From: Burkholderiales bacterium
Lineage (GTDB): Bacteria; Pseudomonadota; Gammaproteobacteria; Burkholderiales; Burkholderiaceae_C
Direction: 5' to 3'
Length of the DNA stretch: 64,000 bases
NCBI GenBank assembly: GCA_021414305.1
Contig: JAIOOS010000007.1
Coordinates: 1 to 64,000 of the forward strand
Shown here: one piece after another, positions 8,238 through 16,369 of the stretch
How positions within the stretch are numbered: the first letter of the stretch is position 1
Layout of the letters: each line of letters begins with the position of its first letter
Made by a program: the position numbers and the translations under genes
Notes under the pieces: generated by a model
Databases searched by the model: none
Seen by the model: the letters and a program-made list of their open reading frames with translations, nothing else
What the model was told of the DNA's origin: nothing

Positions 8238-9370
8238 GGTCCCGTCTGCCGCGACTTCCTCGCCCTCGGCTCGCGAATCAGGACCGCCTGGCGCGTTGCG
8301 GGATCCCGTCTCTCATCGTCGCCCTGGCCATGGCCTTGTCTGCTTGCGCCGGCTCGCCGCTCGTGCCCTTCTCCACCGACACGCCGCCGCTCATCCTGGT
8401 GCCGGCGGCGCAGGCCGGCGTCCAGGACAAGCGCGGGCGCTTTCGCGAGATCTACTGCGCCGTGCTGGCGGCGCGCGTCGGCGAGGTCGACGACCTGCGA
8501 CCCTGCGACGACGCGCTGACACGGCTCGGCACCGAGCCCGTGGGCACCGGCCAGGCGGTACCGCTGGCGGCCTCGCGCCGGCACCTGGTGGCCGCCCTGG
8601 TGCCCGGCATCGGCTACGACTGCTTCGCCCGCTGGCTGCAGCCGCCGGGAACGGCGAGCGCGCATGTGCGCAAGTACGGCTACGAGCTGCAGGCGATCAA
8701 GGTCGACGCCCTGTCGGGCTCCACCAACAACGCGCGCCAGATTCGCGACGCGGTGATGGCGATGGACCTGGGGCCGGGCGCGCCCCGCCTGGTGCTGGTG
8801 GGCTATTCGAAGGGCACGCCCGACGTGCTCGAGGCGATCGTCAACCACCCGGAGATCCGCAGTCGGGTGGCCGCCGTGGTGAGCCTGGCGGGCGCCGTGG
8901 GCGGCTCGCCGCTGGCGAACGAGGCCGAGCAGTACCAGGCCGACCTGCTGCGTCACTTTCCCGGCGCCACCTGCGACTCCGGCGACGGCGGCGCGGTCGC
9001 GAGCCTGCGCCCCGCGGTGCGCCGCGCGTGGCTGGCACAGAACCCGCTACCGGCCAGCGTGGCCGCCTACTCGGTCGTGACCCTGCCGCAACCGGAACGC
9101 ATCTCGTCGATCCTGCGCTCGAGCGCCGACAAGCTGGGCAGGATCGACCCGCGCAACGACAGCCAGGTGATCTTCTACGACCAGGTCATTCCCGGATCGA
9201 CGCTGCTCGGCTACGTCAACGCCGACCACTGGGCGATCGTCGTGCCGATCGCGCGCACGCATGAAAGGATCGGATCGCTGTTCGTCACGCAGAATGCCTA
9301 TCCGCGCGAAGCGCTGATCGAAGCGGTGCTTCGTTTCGTCGAAGAGGACCTCGCCGCCCGCGGCAAATAG
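8234..9370 (+). CDS. Alpha/beta-hydrolase-like lipoprotein
   Basis: The 378-residue product has a signal peptide ending in the lipobox LSAC, placing the lipid-modified Cys at residue 38 and the protein in the envelope. The nucleophile elbow GYSKGT puts Ser192 in a GxSxG motif after the strand RLVLVGY. A late NADHWAIV could supply the catalytic His. These features suggest a serine esterase or lipase-like hydrolase. The substrate is unknown. The start ATG overlaps the preceding stop (ATGA), and the next gene begins 9 nt after the stop. Confidence 0.75.
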   Translation: MRSRLPRLPRPRLANQDRLARCGIPSLIVALAMALSACAGSPLVPFSTDTPPLILVPAAQAGVQDKRGRFREIYCAVLAARVGEVDDLRPCDDALTRLGTEPVGTGQAVPLAASRRHLVAALVPGIGYDCFARWLQPPGTASAHVRKYGYELQAIKVDALSGSTNNARQIRDAVMAMDLGPGAPRLVLVGYSKGTPDVLEAIVNHPEIRSRVAAVVSLAGAVGGSPLANEAEQYQADLLRHFPGATCDSGDGGAVASLRPAVRRAWLAQNPLPASVAAYSVVTLPQPERISSILRSSADKLGRIDPRNDSQVIFYDQVIPGSTLLGYVNADHWAIVVPIARTHERIGSLFVTQNAYPREALIEAVLRFVEEDLAARGK

Positions 9371-9379
9371 GAACCGCTC

Positions 9380-11386
9380 ATGAGAGTGCAGTCGCCCCGC
9401 TCCACGGTCCTCGCGGCCGCGCTGGCCGCCGCGGCCCTGGTGGTCCTGCCGGCGCCCGCCCTCGCGTGGGTCTATCCCGAGCACCGCGACATCGCGGTCC
9501 TCGCCGTCGAGAAGCTCGACCCGGAGCGCAAGGCCCTGTTCGACCGGCTCTGGGGCGAAGCCCGGGTCGGCGCCGAGCAGCGGCTGTGCGCGCAGGGCGC
9601 CGACACGCAGCAGGGGGTGGCGCCCGCGTGCATCGACTGGGCGGCGTTCTCGGCGATCGCCGGCGACCACTCGTGCTCGAGCCGGAACATGCTCGACAAC
9701 ACCCTCAAGAGCGAGTGGATCCTCCAGGTCGCCGACGTCGCGGCACAGCTCAAGGTGGACCTGGGGCGGGTCGCCGTCACCGCGCGCCCGGAGGCGAGCG
9801 GCCGGCCGCAGGACGTCGTCGGCGACCTGCAGCGGCGAGTCGAGGACGAGACGCGGCGCGCCGAGCGCACCAATGCCCTGCGCACCTCCGACACGCGCCT
9901 GCAGCGCGCCGACCCTCAGTACGCGACCCGCGCCGGCTCGAACAACGCCCACTTCCTGCTGCCCCGGCCGCGCACCGACACGACGCCGAGGCAGTATGCA
10001 GAGCTGACACTGCTGCCCGGGTCGGAGATCAGTGCCGTCGGCGTCTATGCCTGGTTCCACCTGAGCGCCCTGCAGAAGGCCTCGCGCCTGGCGACCGAGC
10101 AGCTCTCGCCTGGCGACCGGCAGGCGCTGGCGCGGGCCATGCTGGCCGACGAGGGATTCGCCATCCACTTCCTCGAAGACACGTTTGCCGCCGGTCACGT
10201 CGCGGGGACCTGGGGCGACGTGTCCGAGCGCAAGGGCACCCACGACTACTACAACGCCTCGGGACTCGAAGTCTTCACCTGGAACGGCGGCAGCGAATCG
10301 GCTGTCCTGATGGGCGACGCGCACATGCGACCGCAGGACACCGACCGCGCCGCGGGCGTCGTCCGGTCCAGCCTCGAGCAGGTGATCGACCGGGCGAGCG
10401 GCCGTGATCGACCCGTTCAGGTTCCGCACACGCCTGCCGCCCCCCCGGAGCCCGACGCGTTCGACGTCTGCAAGAACAACGTCCTCGTTCGCCGCGACGA
10501 GGGCGTGCGCGCACCGGCGGAAGCCGTGACGCAGGTCGCCCAGGCGCTGGTCCAGACGCCCGTGCCGGGCCTCGGCCAGGGGCTCGGATCGATGCCGCGC
10601 TTTCGCGCCGAGGTGGGGCCGTTCATCGGCGTGCTGGGCGCCGCGGACATCCGTGCCTTCGAGGGCGCCTACCAGCCCGAGGTCAAGTCCCGGGGCGGGA
10701 TCGCCGGCGGCGAGCTGGCGGTACGCGCCGGACTCGGTCTCGACGGCGTGATCGGCGAGGCGGGCGACGGCCTCGTGTTCGCCCAGATCGGCGTCCGCGG
10801 CGACTCGCGCTCGTCGAACGATCTGCCCATCAGTTCGGGCGCGGTCGACGCCGCGGGCGGCGCCTCGGCGCTGCGCGCCCGCGGCGGCATCAGCACCCGC
10901 CTGCGCATGCCCTTCTATCTGCTGCCGGCCGACCTGCTGCTGCTCTCGCCCCTGTACTTCGTCTCGCCGGAAACCTACACCGGCATGGCGGTCACCGCCA
11001 GCAACGGCGGCCTGATTCCCTGGCAGTCCGGCTGGGCGACCGGGATCGGACGTTTCCAGTTCGTGCTCGGGCGCGAGCTCGGTGCCACCTTCTACGGCTA
11101 CGGCGGGATGCAGAACGTCACCCTCGCGCCGAGCGCAACGCCGGGTGGCGAGTCGCGGGTCGTCGAGGTGAAGTCGATCTACTTCGACCTGCCGATCCTC
11201 GAGTACCGGCCGTACCGCGCGTTCGACACCCGGCAGAGCTCGGCCGTCCTCGTCCAGCTCTTCGCCGGGGCCGACGTTCCGCAGAAGACCAAGGTCACCT
11301 GGCCGCCCGGAGCGCCGCCGGTGAAGTTCGACAACATCTACTCGATCGGCGTGCGCGTGATCTTCGACTGGCGCCGCTACTTCTGA
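9380..11386 (+). CDS. Secreted zinc phospholipase C/S1-P1-nuclease-like protein with C-terminal beta-barrel-like domain
   Basis: This is a 668-residue protein. The signal peptide ends PAPALA and the mature chain would begin Trp30 (WVYPEHRDIA). Zinc-dependent phospholipase C and S1-P1 nucleases also begin with a metal-binding Trp. A GDHSCSS segment and HFLEDTFAAGH (H263, D267, H273, spacing H-x3-D-x5-H) followed by THDYYN (H288) match the metal ligands of that fold. The C-terminal 250 residues are rich in alternating hydrophobics and end DWRRYF, as in outer-membrane barrels. The seen spacing is exact; activity and surface location are inferred. It is last in the 5,934-11,386 run. Confidence 0.6.
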   Translation: MRVQSPRSTVLAAALAAAALVVLPAPALAWVYPEHRDIAVLAVEKLDPERKALFDRLWGEARVGAEQRLCAQGADTQQGVAPACIDWAAFSAIAGDHSCSSRNMLDNTLKSEWILQVADVAAQLKVDLGRVAVTARPEASGRPQDVVGDLQRRVEDETRRAERTNALRTSDTRLQRADPQYATRAGSNNAHFLLPRPRTDTTPRQYAELTLLPGSEISAVGVYAWFHLSALQKASRLATEQLSPGDRQALARAMLADEGFAIHFLEDTFAAGHVAGTWGDVSERKGTHDYYNASGLEVFTWNGGSESAVLMGDAHMRPQDTDRAAGVVRSSLEQVIDRASGRDRPVQVPHTPAAPPEPDAFDVCKNNVLVRRDEGVRAPAEAVTQVAQALVQTPVPGLGQGLGSMPRFRAEVGPFIGVLGAADIRAFEGAYQPEVKSRGGIAGGELAVRAGLGLDGVIGEAGDGLVFAQIGVRGDSRSSNDLPISSGAVDAAGGASALRARGGISTRLRMPFYLLPADLLLLSPLYFVSPETYTGMAVTASNGGLIPWQSGWATGIGRFQFVLGRELGATFYGYGGMQNVTLAPSATPGGESRVVEVKSIYFDLPILEYRPYRAFDTRQSSAVLVQLFAGADVPQKTKVTWPPGAPPVKFDNIYSIGVRVIFDWRRYF

Positions 11387-11457
11387 TCGGGCCTTGACCA
11401 GGGCCCGACCGGGTCCCGTGGCACAGTCCGGGGGTCCCGACCCGGCCCTGCGGCACC

Positions 11458-12027
11458 ATGAACCTCCTCTCCACGGTGCTGCTGGCACTCGCCATGTCCA
11501 CCGACGCGTTCGCTGCCGCCGTCGCCAAGGGCGCGGCGCTGCACCGGCCGCACTGGCGCGAGGCGATCCGCACCGGCCTGATCTTCGGCAGCATCGAGGC
11601 ACTGACGCCGCTCGTCGGCTGGGCCCTCGGCTCGCTCGCCTCGGGCTACGTCGAGGCCTGGGACCACTGGATCGCGTTCGGCCTGCTCGGCGTGCTCGGC
11701 CTGAAGATGATCCATTCCGGGCTGCAGGCGCAGGAAACGCCGGTCGAGGAGCGGCCGACGCGCCATCCGTTCTGGATGCTGGCCCTCACCGGCCTGGCAA
11801 CCAGCATCGACGCCATGGCGGTCGGCGTCGGCCTGGCCTTTCTCGATGTCGCCATCGTGCCCGTCGCGGCAGCGATCGGCGTTGCGACCTTCGTCATGGT
11901 CACCGCCGGCATCATGCTCGGCCGCGTGCTCGGCGCGATCGCCGGCAAGCGGGCCGAGATCGTCGGCGGCATCGGCCTCATCGGCATCGGCGCGGCGATC
12001 CTGTACGAGCATCTCGGGCTCGGCTGA
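11458..12027 (+). CDS. mntP: Manganese efflux pump MntP
   Basis: The 189-residue protein has six predicted membrane helices arranged as two MntP repeats. The first carries [17 protein letters not shown] and the second [20 protein letters not shown], each with the membrane Asp expected to bind Mn2+. The GLKMIHSGL segment is also typical. It exports manganese across the inner membrane. The 71-bp upstream gap is GC-rich and contains a CGGGCC/GGGCCCG hairpin, but I do not see a convincing yybP-ykoY manganese riboswitch. It reads in the same direction as the tetronate operon 26 bp downstream. Confidence 0.93.
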   Translation: MNLLSTVLLALAMSTDAFAAAVAKGAALHRPHWREAIRTGLIFGSIEALTPLVGWALGSLASGYVEAWDHWIAFGLLGVLGLKMIHSGLQAQETPVEERPTRHPFWMLALTGLATSIDAMAVGVGLAFLDVAIVPVAAAIGVATFVMVTAGIMLGRVLGAIAGKRAEIVGGIGLIGIGAAILYEHLGLG

Positions 12028-12053
12028 CGGCGACATTTACACTCGACCTCGCC

Positions 12054-12989
12054 ATGAACCCGACTCCCGACGATCCCTCCCTGGCCGGACGCAAGGTCGG
12101 CCTGATCGGCCTCGGCGCGATGGGCTCCGGCATGGCCGGGTCGCTGCGCCGCGCCGGCTGCGACGTGCATGTGTGCGACGCGCGCGAAGGCGTCGCCGCG
12201 GCCTTCGCCGCCCAGGGCGGCGTCGCCTGCGCCACGCCGGCCGAGCTGGCGGCGCGCTGCGAGGTCGTGATCTCGGTAGTGGTGAATGCGGCGCAGACCG
12301 AAGCGGTGCTGTTCGGCAACGGCGGCGGGGGCGAAGGTGCCGCCGCGGCGATGCGCCCGGGCAGCGTCTTCGTCATGTGCTCGACGGTCGATCCGAACGT
12401 CTCGATCGCGTTCGAGCGCCGCCTCGAGGCGATGGGCCTGCTCTACGTCGACGCGCCGATCTCGGGCGGCGCAGCGAAGGCCGCTTCCGGCGAGATGACG
12501 GTGATGGGCGCGGCGCGGGACCCGGCCTGGGCGCTGGCCGCGCCGCTGCTGAAGGCGATGGCGGCGAAGGTCTATCGCCTCGGCGACCGCGCCGGCAACG
12601 GCAGCAAGGTGAAGATCATCAACCAGCTCCTCGCCGGCGTGCACATCGCAGCCGCCGCCGAAGCGATGGCGCTCGGCTTGCGCGAGGGCGTGGATGCCGC
12701 GGCGCTGTACGAGGTGATCACGCACAGCGCCGGCAACAGCTGGATGTTCGAGAACCGGATGGCGCACGTGCTCGCCAACGACTACACGCCGCTCTCGGCC
12801 GTGGACATCTTCGTCAAGGACCTCGGCCTGGTGCTCGACACGGCGCGCGCGAGCAAGTTCCCGCTGCCGCTGGCGAGCACCGCGCACCAGATGTTCATGC
12901 AGGCCTCGACCGCGGGCTTCGCCAAGGAAGACGATGCGGCGGTGATCAAGATCTTTCCGGGCATCACGCTGCCGGGCGCGAAGACATGA
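12054..12989 (+). CDS. ltnD: NAD-dependent L-threonate dehydrogenase family protein
   Basis: The 311-residue enzyme belongs to the beta-hydroxyacid dehydrogenase family. The N-terminal Rossmann motif is GLIGLGAMGSGMA (about residues 16-28), the substrate loop is DAPISGGAAKAASG, and the catalytic Lys lies in GNGSKVKIINQLLAG. In LtnD-type enzymes the reaction oxidises C4 sugar acids (L-threonate or D-erythronate) to the 2-oxo acid. The direct neighbours otnK, otnC and otnI support this assignment. Its stop overlaps the otnK ATG. ATG 12054 is preferred because the frame upstream overlaps mntP. Confidence 0.88.
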   Translation: MNPTPDDPSLAGRKVGLIGLGAMGSGMAGSLRRAGCDVHVCDAREGVAAAFAAQGGVACATPAELAARCEVVISVVVNAAQTEAVLFGNGGGGEGAAAAMRPGSVFVMCSTVDPNVSIAFERRLEAMGLLYVDAPISGGAAKAASGEMTVMGAARDPAWALAAPLLKAMAAKVYRLGDRAGNGSKVKIINQLLAGVHIAAAAEAMALGLREGVDAAALYEVITHSAGNSWMFENRMAHVLANDYTPLSAVDIFVKDLGLVLDTARASKFPLPLASTAHQMFMQASTAGFAKEDDAAVIKIFPGITLPGAKT

Positions 12990-14302
12990 CGTTGCGGCTC
13001 GGCTGCATCGCCGACGACTTCACCGGCGCCACCGACCTCGCCAACAACCTCGTCCGCGCCGGGATGCGCGTGGTCCAGCTCAACGGCGTGCCGGGGGCGG
13101 GCGCGCCGCCGGTGGAGGCGGACGTGGACGCGGTCGTCGTCGCGCTCAAGTCGCGCACCACCCTTCCCGCCGACGCGGTGGCGCAGTCGCTCGCGGCCTG
13201 CCGCTTCCTGAAGGCCGGTGGCGCGAGCCAGATCTACTTCAAGGTCTGCTCGACCTTCGACTCGACGCCGCGCGGCAACATCGGCCCGGTGCTCGAGGCC
13301 CTGATGGACGCGCTCGACTGCGCGTTCACGATCGCCACGCCGGCCTTCCCCGACAACGGCCGCACCGTCTTCAAGGGCCACCTGTTCGTCGGCGACGTGC
13401 TGCTCTCGGAGAGCGGCATGCGCAACCATCCGCTGACGCCGATGACCGACGCCAATCTCGTGCGCGTGCTGCAGGCGCAGCTCGCGACCCGGGGCGACGG
13501 CGGCCGGGCGCCGCGGCGGGTCGGCCTCGTCGACCATCGCGTCGTCGGCGCCTCGGCGGCGGCGATCGGCGAGCGCTTCGCTTCGCTCGCGAAGGGCGGC
13601 GTCTCGATCGCCATCGCCGATGCCGTCGCCAACGACGACCTGCTTCGCCTCGGCGCCGCGGTGAAGGACCTGCCGCTGGTCTGCGCCGGCTCGGGGCTCG
13701 CGATCGGCCTGCCGGCGAACTTCGGCATCGCGCCGTCGGGCACTGCGGCGGCGCTGCCGGCGGTGGCGGGCTTTCAAGCGATCGTCTCCGGGAGCTGCTC
13801 GGAAGCGACTAACGCCCAGGTGGCGCGCTTTCGCGACGCGGGCGGCGCCGCCAGCCGGATCGATCCGCTCTCGCTCGCGGACGGCGCCGACGGCGCGCTG
13901 GTCGCAGGCATCGTCGCCTGGGCCCGCGCGCAATGGTCGAAGGCCCCGGAGTGCCCGGTGCTGATCTACAGCACGGCCGCGCCGCAGGACGTCGCCGCCG
14001 CGCAGGCGAAGTCGGGCGGTCGTGAGCTCGGCGCGCGTCTCGAAGGCGTGCTCGCGGCGATCGCGCGCGGCCTGGTCGCAGGAGGCGCCCGTCGCCTGAT
14101 CGTCGCCGGAGGCGAGACCTCGGGCGCGTGCGTGCAGGCGCTCGGCGTCGCTCGCTTGCGCATCGGCGCGCAGATCGACCCCGGCGTGCCGTGGTGCCAC
14201 GCCGCGCCGGCGCTCGCCGCCGACGGCATGCACCTGGCGCTGAAGTCGGGCAACTTCGGCGGCGTCGACTTCTTCGAGCGCGCGTTCTCGGTCGCGACAT
14301 GA
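12986..14302 (+). CDS. otnK: 3-oxo-tetronate kinase (DUF1537 family)
   Basis: This is a 438-residue four-carbon acid sugar kinase. The N-terminal substrate-binding domain starts LRLGCIADDFTGATDLANNL and contains YFKVCSTFDSTPRGNIGP and AFPDNGRTVFKGHLFV. The C-terminal nucleotide-binding domain contains RRLIVAGGETSGACVQALG. OtnK phosphorylates the 3-oxo acid made by OtnI before decarboxylation by OtnC. The start is ATG 12986, overlapping the ltnD stop by 4 nt. Its own stop overlaps otnC in the same way. Confidence 0.92.
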   Translation: MTLRLGCIADDFTGATDLANNLVRAGMRVVQLNGVPGAGAPPVEADVDAVVVALKSRTTLPADAVAQSLAACRFLKAGGASQIYFKVCSTFDSTPRGNIGPVLEALMDALDCAFTIATPAFPDNGRTVFKGHLFVGDVLLSESGMRNHPLTPMTDANLVRVLQAQLATRGDGGRAPRRVGLVDHRVVGASAAAIGERFASLAKGGVSIAIADAVANDDLLRLGAAVKDLPLVCAGSGLAIGLPANFGIAPSGTAAALPAVAGFQAIVSGSCSEATNAQVARFRDAGGAASRIDPLSLADGADGALVAGIVAWARAQWSKAPECPVLIYSTAAPQDVAAAQAKSGGRELGARLEGVLAAIARGLVAGGARRLIVAGGETSGACVQALGVARLRIGAQIDPGVPWCHAAPALAADGMHLALKSGNFGGVDFFERAFSVAT

Positions 14303-14964
14303 GCGACGCCGCGCTGCGCAACGAGCTCTGCCGCGTCGGCCGCTCGCTGCATGCCCGCGGCTACGTGCACGGCACCACCGGCAACATCAGCGCACGGGTC
14401 GACGGCGGCTTCCTCATCACCGCGACCGACGCCTGCCTCGGCGAGCTCGAGCCAGAGGCGCTGGTCCGGGTCGACGCCGCCGGCATGCCCGTCGATCCGG
14501 CCGAGCGCCCGAGCAAGACGCTCGCCCTGCACCGACGCATCTACGCCGCCACCAGCGAGGCCGGCTGCGTGATCCACACCCACTCGACGCATCTGGTGCG
14601 CGCGAGCCTCGCGGTCGCGGCCGACGAAGCGCGCGACGACCTGCTGCCGCCGATCACGCCCTACTTCGTGATGAAGGTCGGCCACCTGCCCCTGATCGCC
14701 TACCGGCGGCCCGGGGCGCCCGAGGTCGGCGCGGAGGTCGCCGCGGCGATCGTGCAGGCGTCGGCGCGCGGCGCGCCGATCCGCGCGGTGATGCTCTCGC
14801 GGCTCGGGCCCAACGTCTGGCACGAGACGCCCGCGGCGGCGATGGCGGTGCTCGAGGAGTGCGAGGAGACCGCGCGCCTCTGGCTGGCCTGCGAGCCGAA
14901 GCCGGCGCCGCTCTCGCCGGCGCAGATCGACGAGTTGCGGCGCCAGTTCGGCGCCCGCTGGTGA
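14299..14964 (+). CDS. otnC: 3-oxo-tetronate 4-phosphate decarboxylase (class II aldolase family)
   Basis: The 221-residue protein has the class II aldolase/adducin fold. It contains [20 protein letters not shown] near the N-terminus and the zinc-binding [15 protein letters not shown] at about residue 95. OtnC decarboxylates the phosphorylated 3-oxo acid to dihydroxyacetone phosphate. It is translationally coupled to otnK (ATGA overlap) and followed 19 bp later by otnI with an AGGGAGA ribosome-binding site. The family also includes fuculose-phosphate aldolases; the operon context decides the call. Confidence 0.9.
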   Translation: MSDAALRNELCRVGRSLHARGYVHGTTGNISARVDGGFLITATDACLGELEPEALVRVDAAGMPVDPAERPSKTLALHRRIYAATSEAGCVIHTHSTHLVRASLAVAADEARDDLLPPITPYFVMKVGHLPLIAYRRPGAPEVGAEVAAAIVQASARGAPIRAVMLSRLGPNVWHETPAAAMAVLEECEETARLWLACEPKPAPLSPAQIDELRRQFGARW

Positions 14965-14983
14965 GTTTTCGAGGGAGATCGCG

Positions 14984-15775
14984 ATGCCGCGCTTCGCCGC
15001 CAACCTGAGCATGATGTACGTCGAGCATCCGTTCCTCGAACGCTTCGCCGCGGCCGCGGCCGACGGCTTCGAGGCGGTCGAGTACCTGTTTCCGTACGAA
15101 TGGCCGGCCGAGTCGCTCGCCGCGGCGCTGAAGCAGAACGGGCTGCGCCAGGTGCTGTTCAACGCGCCGCCGGGGGACTTCGCCCAAGGCGAGCGCGGCA
15201 TCGGTTGCCTTCCGGGGCGCGAGGCCGAGTTCCGCGCCGGCTTCGACCGCGCGCTCGAGTACGCAGCCGCCCTCGCCTGCCCGCGCGTGCACCTGATGGC
15301 CGGCCTCGTGCCCGCGGGCACGGGCCGCGAGGCGCTGCGGCCGACCTACCTGAAGAACCTGGCCTGGGCGGCGAGCAAGGCCGAAGGCGCCGGCATCGAC
15401 GTGCTGATCGAGCCGATCAACACCCGCGACATTCCCGGCTACTTCCTCAACCGCCAGGACGAGGCGCATGCCGTCCTCGCCGAGATCGGCTCGCCGCGGC
15501 TCAAGGTGCAGATGGACCTCTACCACCTGCAGATCGTCGAAGGCGACGTCGCGGCCAAGCTGCGCGCCTACCTGCCGACCGGGCGGGTCGGCCACATGCA
15601 GATCGCCGGCGTGCCTGCCCGGCACGAGCCCGACGAGGGCGAGGTGAACTATCCCTACCTCTTCGACGTGATCGACGAGCTCGGCTGGGACGGCTGGATC
15701 GGCTGCGAATACCGTCCCGCGGCGGCCACGTCCGCGGGCCTGGGCTGGCTGCGGCGGCAGCGTGCGCGAGCCTAG
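14984..15775 (+). CDS. otnI: 2-oxo-tetronate isomerase (hydroxypyruvate isomerase family)
   Basis: The 263-residue TIM-barrel protein starts [20 protein letters not shown], the typical N-terminus of Hyi/OtnI enzymes. It contains [15 protein letters not shown] and [15 protein letters not shown] with the metal-binding Glu and Asp, then [18 protein letters not shown] and IGCEYRPA. OtnI converts the 2-oxo acid from LtnD into the 3-oxo acid for OtnK. It closes the operon and runs tail-to-tail into the DUF697-like gene with 3 bp between stops. Confidence 0.9.
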   Translation: MPRFAANLSMMYVEHPFLERFAAAAADGFEAVEYLFPYEWPAESLAAALKQNGLRQVLFNAPPGDFAQGERGIGCLPGREAEFRAGFDRALEYAAALACPRVHLMAGLVPAGTGREALRPTYLKNLAWAASKAEGAGIDVLIEPINTRDIPGYFLNRQDEAHAVLAEIGSPRLKVQMDLYHLQIVEGDVAAKLRAYLPTGRVGHMQIAGVPARHEPDEGEVNYPYLFDVIDELGWDGWIGCEYRPAAATSAGLGWLRRQRARA

Positions 15776-15778
15776 ACG

Positions 15779-16339
15779 CTAGGCCGGATCCGGCGCCTGC
15801 GCCACCGTCGGCGCGGCAAGCAACAGCGTCTTCGAGACCGTGACGCACTGCCGGATGTGCTGCTCGCAGACATAGCGCAGCGCCGAATAGGTCAGCGCCG
15901 CCGAGATCGCCTGGCCGGCGACGGGCACGTACTTGGCGGCCTGCTGCGTGGTCAGGCGCACGCCGACGAGCTTGAGCGCCTGGATCACGAGCTCGCGCGT
16001 CACCAGCTTGCCGACCAGCATGCTGCCGCCGGCCGAGATCGCCTTGTAGACGACGAGCCGGCGATCGGGTGCGAGGCGCTCGACCTGCGCCGGGGTCAGG
16101 CCGAAGGCGCGGTTGATGTCGGGGATGAGCTTGGCGAGGACGGCGATGTCGGTCAGCCAGTCGAGCCCGGGCACCGGCACGATCGACACGCCGGCCGCCA
16201 TGCTCGCCCGCCGGCTCACCATGCGGCGGCAGTGGCGCACCACCGAATCGATCTCGCGCTGCGATCCGGGCACGACCGTCCACGTCGCCGGCTCGCGGGG
16301 CTTGCGCTTGAGCAGATCCTTGATCGTGTTCATCACCAT
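15779..16339 (-). CDS. DUF697-like membrane-associated protein
   Basis: The 186-residue protein has a basic N-terminus (NTIKDLLKRKPREPATW) and two weakly hydrophobic regions of DUF697 type: SIVPVPGLDWLTDIAVLAKL and AAKYVPVAGQAISAALTYSAL. DUF697 proteins are often associated with GTPases or stress loci, but their role is unclear. Either ATG 16339 or ATG 16333 could be the start. It lies 30 bp downstream of hrpA on the same strand and may be co-transcribed with it. Confidence 0.65.
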   Translation of the reverse strand: MVMNTIKDLLKRKPREPATWTVVPGSQREIDSVVRHCRRMVSRRASMAAGVSIVPVPGLDWLTDIAVLAKLIPDINRAFGLTPAQVERLAPDRRLVVYKAISAGGSMLVGKLVTRELVIQALKLVGVRLTTQQAAKYVPVAGQAISAALTYSALRYVCEQHIRQCVTVSKTLLLAAPTVAQAPDPA

Positions 16340-16369
16340 CTCGTCGTCTCGTTCGCCTCTTCGGTCGGA

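Noticed and set aside
11387..11457. yybP-ykoY manganese riboswitch before mntP
   Set aside because: The gap is only 71 bp and I could not find the conserved core; only a GC hairpin is visible.
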